A DNA stretch of 57,018 bases, taken from the NCBI RefSeq assembly GCF_900142125.1, contig NZ_FQZT01000016.1, positions 1-57,018 of the forward strand. The letters are read 5' to 3'. This document shows positions 54,946 to 57,018 of this stretch, piece after piece. The notes under the pieces were generated by a model. The model was not told where the DNA came from and did no database searches. It saw only the letters and a list, made by a program, of their open reading frames with translations. A program made the translations under genes and the position numbers. Numbering within the stretch: position 1 is the stretch's first letter; each line of letters starts with the position of its first letter. Source of the DNA: Malonomonas rubra DSM 5091. Its GTDB lineage: Bacteria > Desulfobacterota > Desulfuromonadia > Desulfuromonadales > Geopsychrobacteraceae.

Positions 54946-55054
54946 GCGTATAACGGTTCATGATAACCGGCGGCGAAGAAAGTTTTCGAGTGCCACCTAA
55001 GTTTACAAAATTTTGCAGAAGCATTTTCCGTCCGGTTGATTAGTTTGTTAGGTG
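54946..55054 (-). repeat. attC site G (short)
   Basis: 109 bp, the shortest intact site; part of the central loop is missing. R' GTTATACGC matches attC F's R''; R'' is CACCTAAC. Inner boxes are intact. Confidence 0.9.
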
Positions 55055-55797
55055 ACCTTTTTCACCATTCTACATTTTGGATATTCTGAGCAGCCCCAGA
55101 ATTTGTTGCCTGCTTTTGCCCCTTTTTTTGCTGTCCGTAAAACCATACTGCTTCCGCATTTTGGGCATATTTGTTCACTGTTTGGGTTTGACCGAGCTTT
55201 TAGTTGTTGCACATGGTTCCGATTCGTTTCGCGAGATGGGGCAAGCCGACCTGATTGGATTTGTGAAATTACCTTATTTACTTCTGCGTCAGAAAGAACC
55301 GGTTCGTTGAAGGATTTGATGTATTTACAGTAGCCACCGCCATTAAATACATTGGCAGGCATTGGGGTTTTGAAAGTACAGTCTCCGGCGAAAACGACAA
55401 CTGAATGTATGATTTCCGAAGATATATTAAGTGCGGCTTCCAATGCTTTTACGTGCTTGTAGTTTTGATGCAGTGGGTTTTGAAACTTGTAAGTTTTTTT
55501 ATAAATCGTTTGTGTCCACTGCTTTTGTTTCTCCCCGCCGAAAATCCAACCTTTCATGTTTTTAGTTTCAACAACGAAAATGCCAAATTGTGAAACGAAA
55601 ATATGGTCTATTTGTGTTGTGCCATCCAGGGTTGGCAAGGTGACATTATGAATCGGGTGGTAAATATTTTCTGGCAGTAGAGATTTGGCCGAATACTTGA
55701 CCGTTGCTTCACCCACCATTCCCTTAAACCAAGGGGATTTGATGATGATTACAGCTATGGCCAAAAGTAGAAGTATGATGATTGAAATGTAATTCAT
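55048..55797 (-). CDS. Cassette NERD-domain protein with zinc ribbon
   Basis: A 249-residue protein. A membrane helix at about 3-22 is followed by a NERD (nuclease-related) domain at about 27-140: KGMVGEATVKYSAKSLL, GTTQIDHIFVSQFGIFVVET and KNMKGWIFGG give the D-x(n)-E-x-K nuclease core. The C-terminus is a topoisomerase-type zinc finger (CPKCGSSM then GCSEYPKCRM). Similar proteins occur in defence islands and integrons. The TAA stop comes from attC G. It could be a membrane-tethered nuclease (inference). Confidence 0.88.
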   Translation of the reverse strand: MNYISIIILLLLAIAVIIIKSPWFKGMVGEATVKYSAKSLLPENIYHPIHNVTLPTLDGTTQIDHIFVSQFGIFVVETKNMKGWIFGGEKQKQWTQTIYKKTYKFQNPLHQNYKHVKALEAALNISSEIIHSVVVFAGDCTFKTPMPANVFNGGGYCKYIKSFNEPVLSDAEVNKVISQIQSGRLAPSRETNRNHVQQLKARSNPNSEQICPKCGSSMVLRTAKKGAKAGNKFWGCSEYPKCRMVKKVT

Positions 55798-55807
55798 GTT
55801 TTTCAGT

Positions 55808-55926
55808 CACCTAACGGTTCATGATAACCGGCGGCGACGTGAAGATTCGGCCACCACCGCAATTTGGTTTTGCTTTTCAGAAAAGTCGGCTGCCATTTTC
55901 CGACCGGTTGATTAGTTTGTTAGCAG
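55808..55926 (-). repeat. attC site H
   Basis: 119 bp. R' GTTAGGTG matches attC G's R''; R'' is GCCTGCTAAC. The arm reads TCGGCTGCCATTTTCCGA, a local variant of the usual loop. Confidence 0.9.
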
Positions 55927-56067
55927 GCTTTTCAGTGCCGCGCTTTACAAAACTTTACGCAAGCTTCGCAACAGTTAACATTTTGAAGTTTTTTTCTGTT
56001 GTATATTGCATGTATCGGAATTGTCACTTTCGCACCCCATTTAACCAAGACAAAAGGAGTAGGTCCA

Positions 56068-56337
56068 ATGCATATGAATTCATTCGGTAGCTGGTTCTGT
56101 GGACCCAACGGCTTTTTTTCTGGGTTTCATTTTGGTGGTTTTATGCCTCTTTTGTTTTGGGGCATTATTCTTTTTCTGCTGTACAAAATTGCTCAGAGCA
56201 TCATTTCGGCGAATAAAGCCAATAACATAAATATGGAACACCCCGATTCGCCAATTTCTATTCTTGAAAAGCGGTACGCCTCTGGAGAAATTGATCAGGA
56301 AGAATTTCTCCAGAGGAAAAAAGATCTGAACGGTTAG
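56068..56337 (+). CDS. SHOCT-domain mini membrane protein
   Basis: An 89-residue protein: a Gly/Phe-rich start (FGSWFCGPNGFFSGFHFGGF), one membrane helix at about 26-45, and a C-terminal SHOCT domain (ISILEKRYASGEIDQEEFLQ). AAAGGAG lies about 9 bases before ATG 56068, so the upstream open frame (from 55999) is probably not used. It is coded antisense to the array, unlike most cassettes. The 140 bases before it presumably hold its promoter. Confidence 0.85.
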   Translation: MHMNSFGSWFCGPNGFFSGFHFGGFMPLLFWGIILFLLYKIAQSIISANKANNINMEHPDSPISILEKRYASGEIDQEEFLQRKKDLNG

Positions 56338-56364
56338 TGCCACCACTCCTTTTTTTATTCTTGC

Positions 56365-56484
56365 CTGCTAACGGTTCATGATAACCGGCGGCGACGAACT
56401 GCTTGCCAACCACCGCAATTATAGATTTTGCTTTTCAATTTAGCACAGACGTATTTTCCGTCCGGTTGATTAGTTTGTTAGGGC
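56365..56484 (-). repeat. attC site I
   Basis: 120 bp, close to the consensus of the set. R' GTTAGCAGGC matches attC H's R''; R'' is GCCCTAAC. Confidence 0.91.
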
Positions 56485-56981
56485 TTTTTTCCTTTACAGG
56501 GCGACATTTCGCTACCGTCTGCGATGGTTAAACCGCAGTCATAATAGGAAATTTCAGCTTCACCTTCACCGTTAGGGCCATAAAGCCCCTCAAATGACCT
56601 TGTACTTAGTGGGGCATTGCATTGTGGACATACAAGCGCAGAATCTTCAATCAGCTCAGCAAGTGCATACACTTGCGCTCTTGTTTCTTTAAGTTCTTTT
56701 TCTTTTTTAAATATTTCTTTCTTGTGATTACCGCCATCAAGGCTTAGACGCTCAATTTCTTTAAGGGCTATTTCGACTCGTTCAGACAATTGCCTTGATA
56801 ACACATCTGGTGATTGGTTCTGCAATTCTAGGATCTTGTTTTCTTGTTGCCTCGATTGTTCTCGAAGAAGCTCGATTACGCTATCTTTTTGCGATACGAG
56901 GGATCGATAGATCCCAAATAGAGTTAAAACGAAAACAATTATTGAGGCTATTTGAGTACCAAATATAAATTCGTTGCTCAT
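56478..56981 (-). CDS. Cassette protein: membrane helix, coiled coil, zinc ribbon
   Basis: A 167-residue protein. A membrane helix at about 8-27 is followed by a long coiled coil (about 30-112; REQSRQQENKILELQNQ, KEKELKETRAQVYALAELI) and a Cys site with CPQCNAPL and two later single Cys (YDCGL, SPCKG), probably a zinc ribbon. The TAA stop is made by attC I. No known family is evident. The C-terminal lysines are coded just before the attC. Confidence 0.75.
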   Translation of the reverse strand: MSNEFIFGTQIASIIVFVLTLFGIYRSLVSQKDSVIELLREQSRQQENKILELQNQSPDVLSRQLSERVEIALKEIERLSLDGGNHKKEIFKKEKELKETRAQVYALAELIEDSALVCPQCNAPLSTRSFEGLYGPNGEGEAEISYYDCGLTIADGSEMSPCKGKKP

Positions 56982-56988
56982 ATTGATT

Positions 56989-57018
56989 GCCCTAACGGTT
57001 CATGATAACCGGCGGCGA
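56989..57018 (-). repeat. attC site J, cut by window end
   Basis: Only the R'/L' part is inside: GCCCTAAC (plus strand), GGTTCATGATAACCGG and the start of the arm. R' GTTAGGGC matches attC I's R''. The array therefore continues to the right. Confidence 0.88.

Larger units (their letters stand above)
50490..57018 (-). mobile_element. Distal end of a chromosomal integron cassette array
   Basis: Nine complete attC-like sites, one cut by the window edge and one decayed half-site, in one orientation separate nine AT-rich cassettes. Each site carries outer boxes of type GTTRRRY/RYYYAAC and inner boxes ATCAACCGG and CCGGTTATC. In every cassette the first bases match the R'' box of its own attC, as expected if each was inserted as a circle. 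The sites are nearly identical in sequence, like the VCR repeats of Vibrio, which is typical of a sedentary chromosomal integron. attC orientation puts intI and attI to the right, beyond 57018. Confidence 0.93.

Noticed and set aside
51078-57018. CRISPR-like regular repeats
   Set aside because: Repeats are about 110-123 bp with internal symmetry and spacers that are whole genes; no short uniform spacers or cas genes.

Overview
The window looks like a chromosomal segment from a Gram-negative, anaerobic respirer of the Desulfuromonadales type (Desulfuromonas/Geopsychrobacter/Pelobacter relatives). This rests on gene content and rRNA character, not on a database search: lpxC-ntrY-ntrX, a succinyl-CoA:acetate CoA-transferase, GlpX, DUF362 ferredoxin, a NifU-like scaffold and a complete MSHA pilus operon. 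No sequence search could be run.

Layout. 1-4841: the 3' two thirds of a 16S rRNA gene, tRNA-Ile(GAT), tRNA-Ala(TGC), 23S, 5S and a terminator. 4881-19698 (minus strand): ntrX, ntrY, lpxC (behind a consensus-matching sigma-54 promoter), a UbiB-family kinase, a phasin-like protein, queH, a large unknown protein, ruvB-ruvA-ruvC, yebC, a cytidylate kinase-like/BON fusion and glpX. 19895-26638: mixed housekeeping genes, namely a MidA-type methyltransferase, a NifU-like protein, a DeoR-type regulator carrying a NosL-like Cys-rich tail, DUF362/4Fe-4S, YjbQ, a lipase, XerC, and a 2-Cys peroxiredoxin behind a Fur-box-like site. 26708-43041: a co-linear MSHA operon (mshI, a PilN-like gene, mshJ-K-L-M-N-E-G, a pilin-like gene, mshA, mshC-D-O-P-Q) whose genes mostly overlap by a few bases. 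43246-49570: acetate CoA-transferase, bamD, then crcB-DUF190-terB-methyltransferase-mlaA-mlaC. 49613-50474: two small genes next to a decayed attC.

50490-57018: the distal end of a chromosomal integron. Nine complete, nearly identical attC sites of 109-123 bp, one cut by the window edge and one decayed half-site, separate AT-rich cassettes. attC orientation is minus, so the integrase and attI should lie to the right of this window. Each cassette's first bases match the outer (R'') box of its own attC. This internal check holds at every junction and shows that these are true cassettes. Cassette cargo: two yefM-yoeB-type toxin-antitoxin modules (antisense to the array), a NERD nuclease-like protein with a topoisomerase-type zinc ribbon, a protein with a HEPN-like R-x4-H motif, a SHOCT mini-protein, an SH3-like membrane protein, a coiled-coil/zinc-ribbon membrane protein and three membrane proteins I do not recognise. 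This array is the most likely place for undescribed biology in the window.
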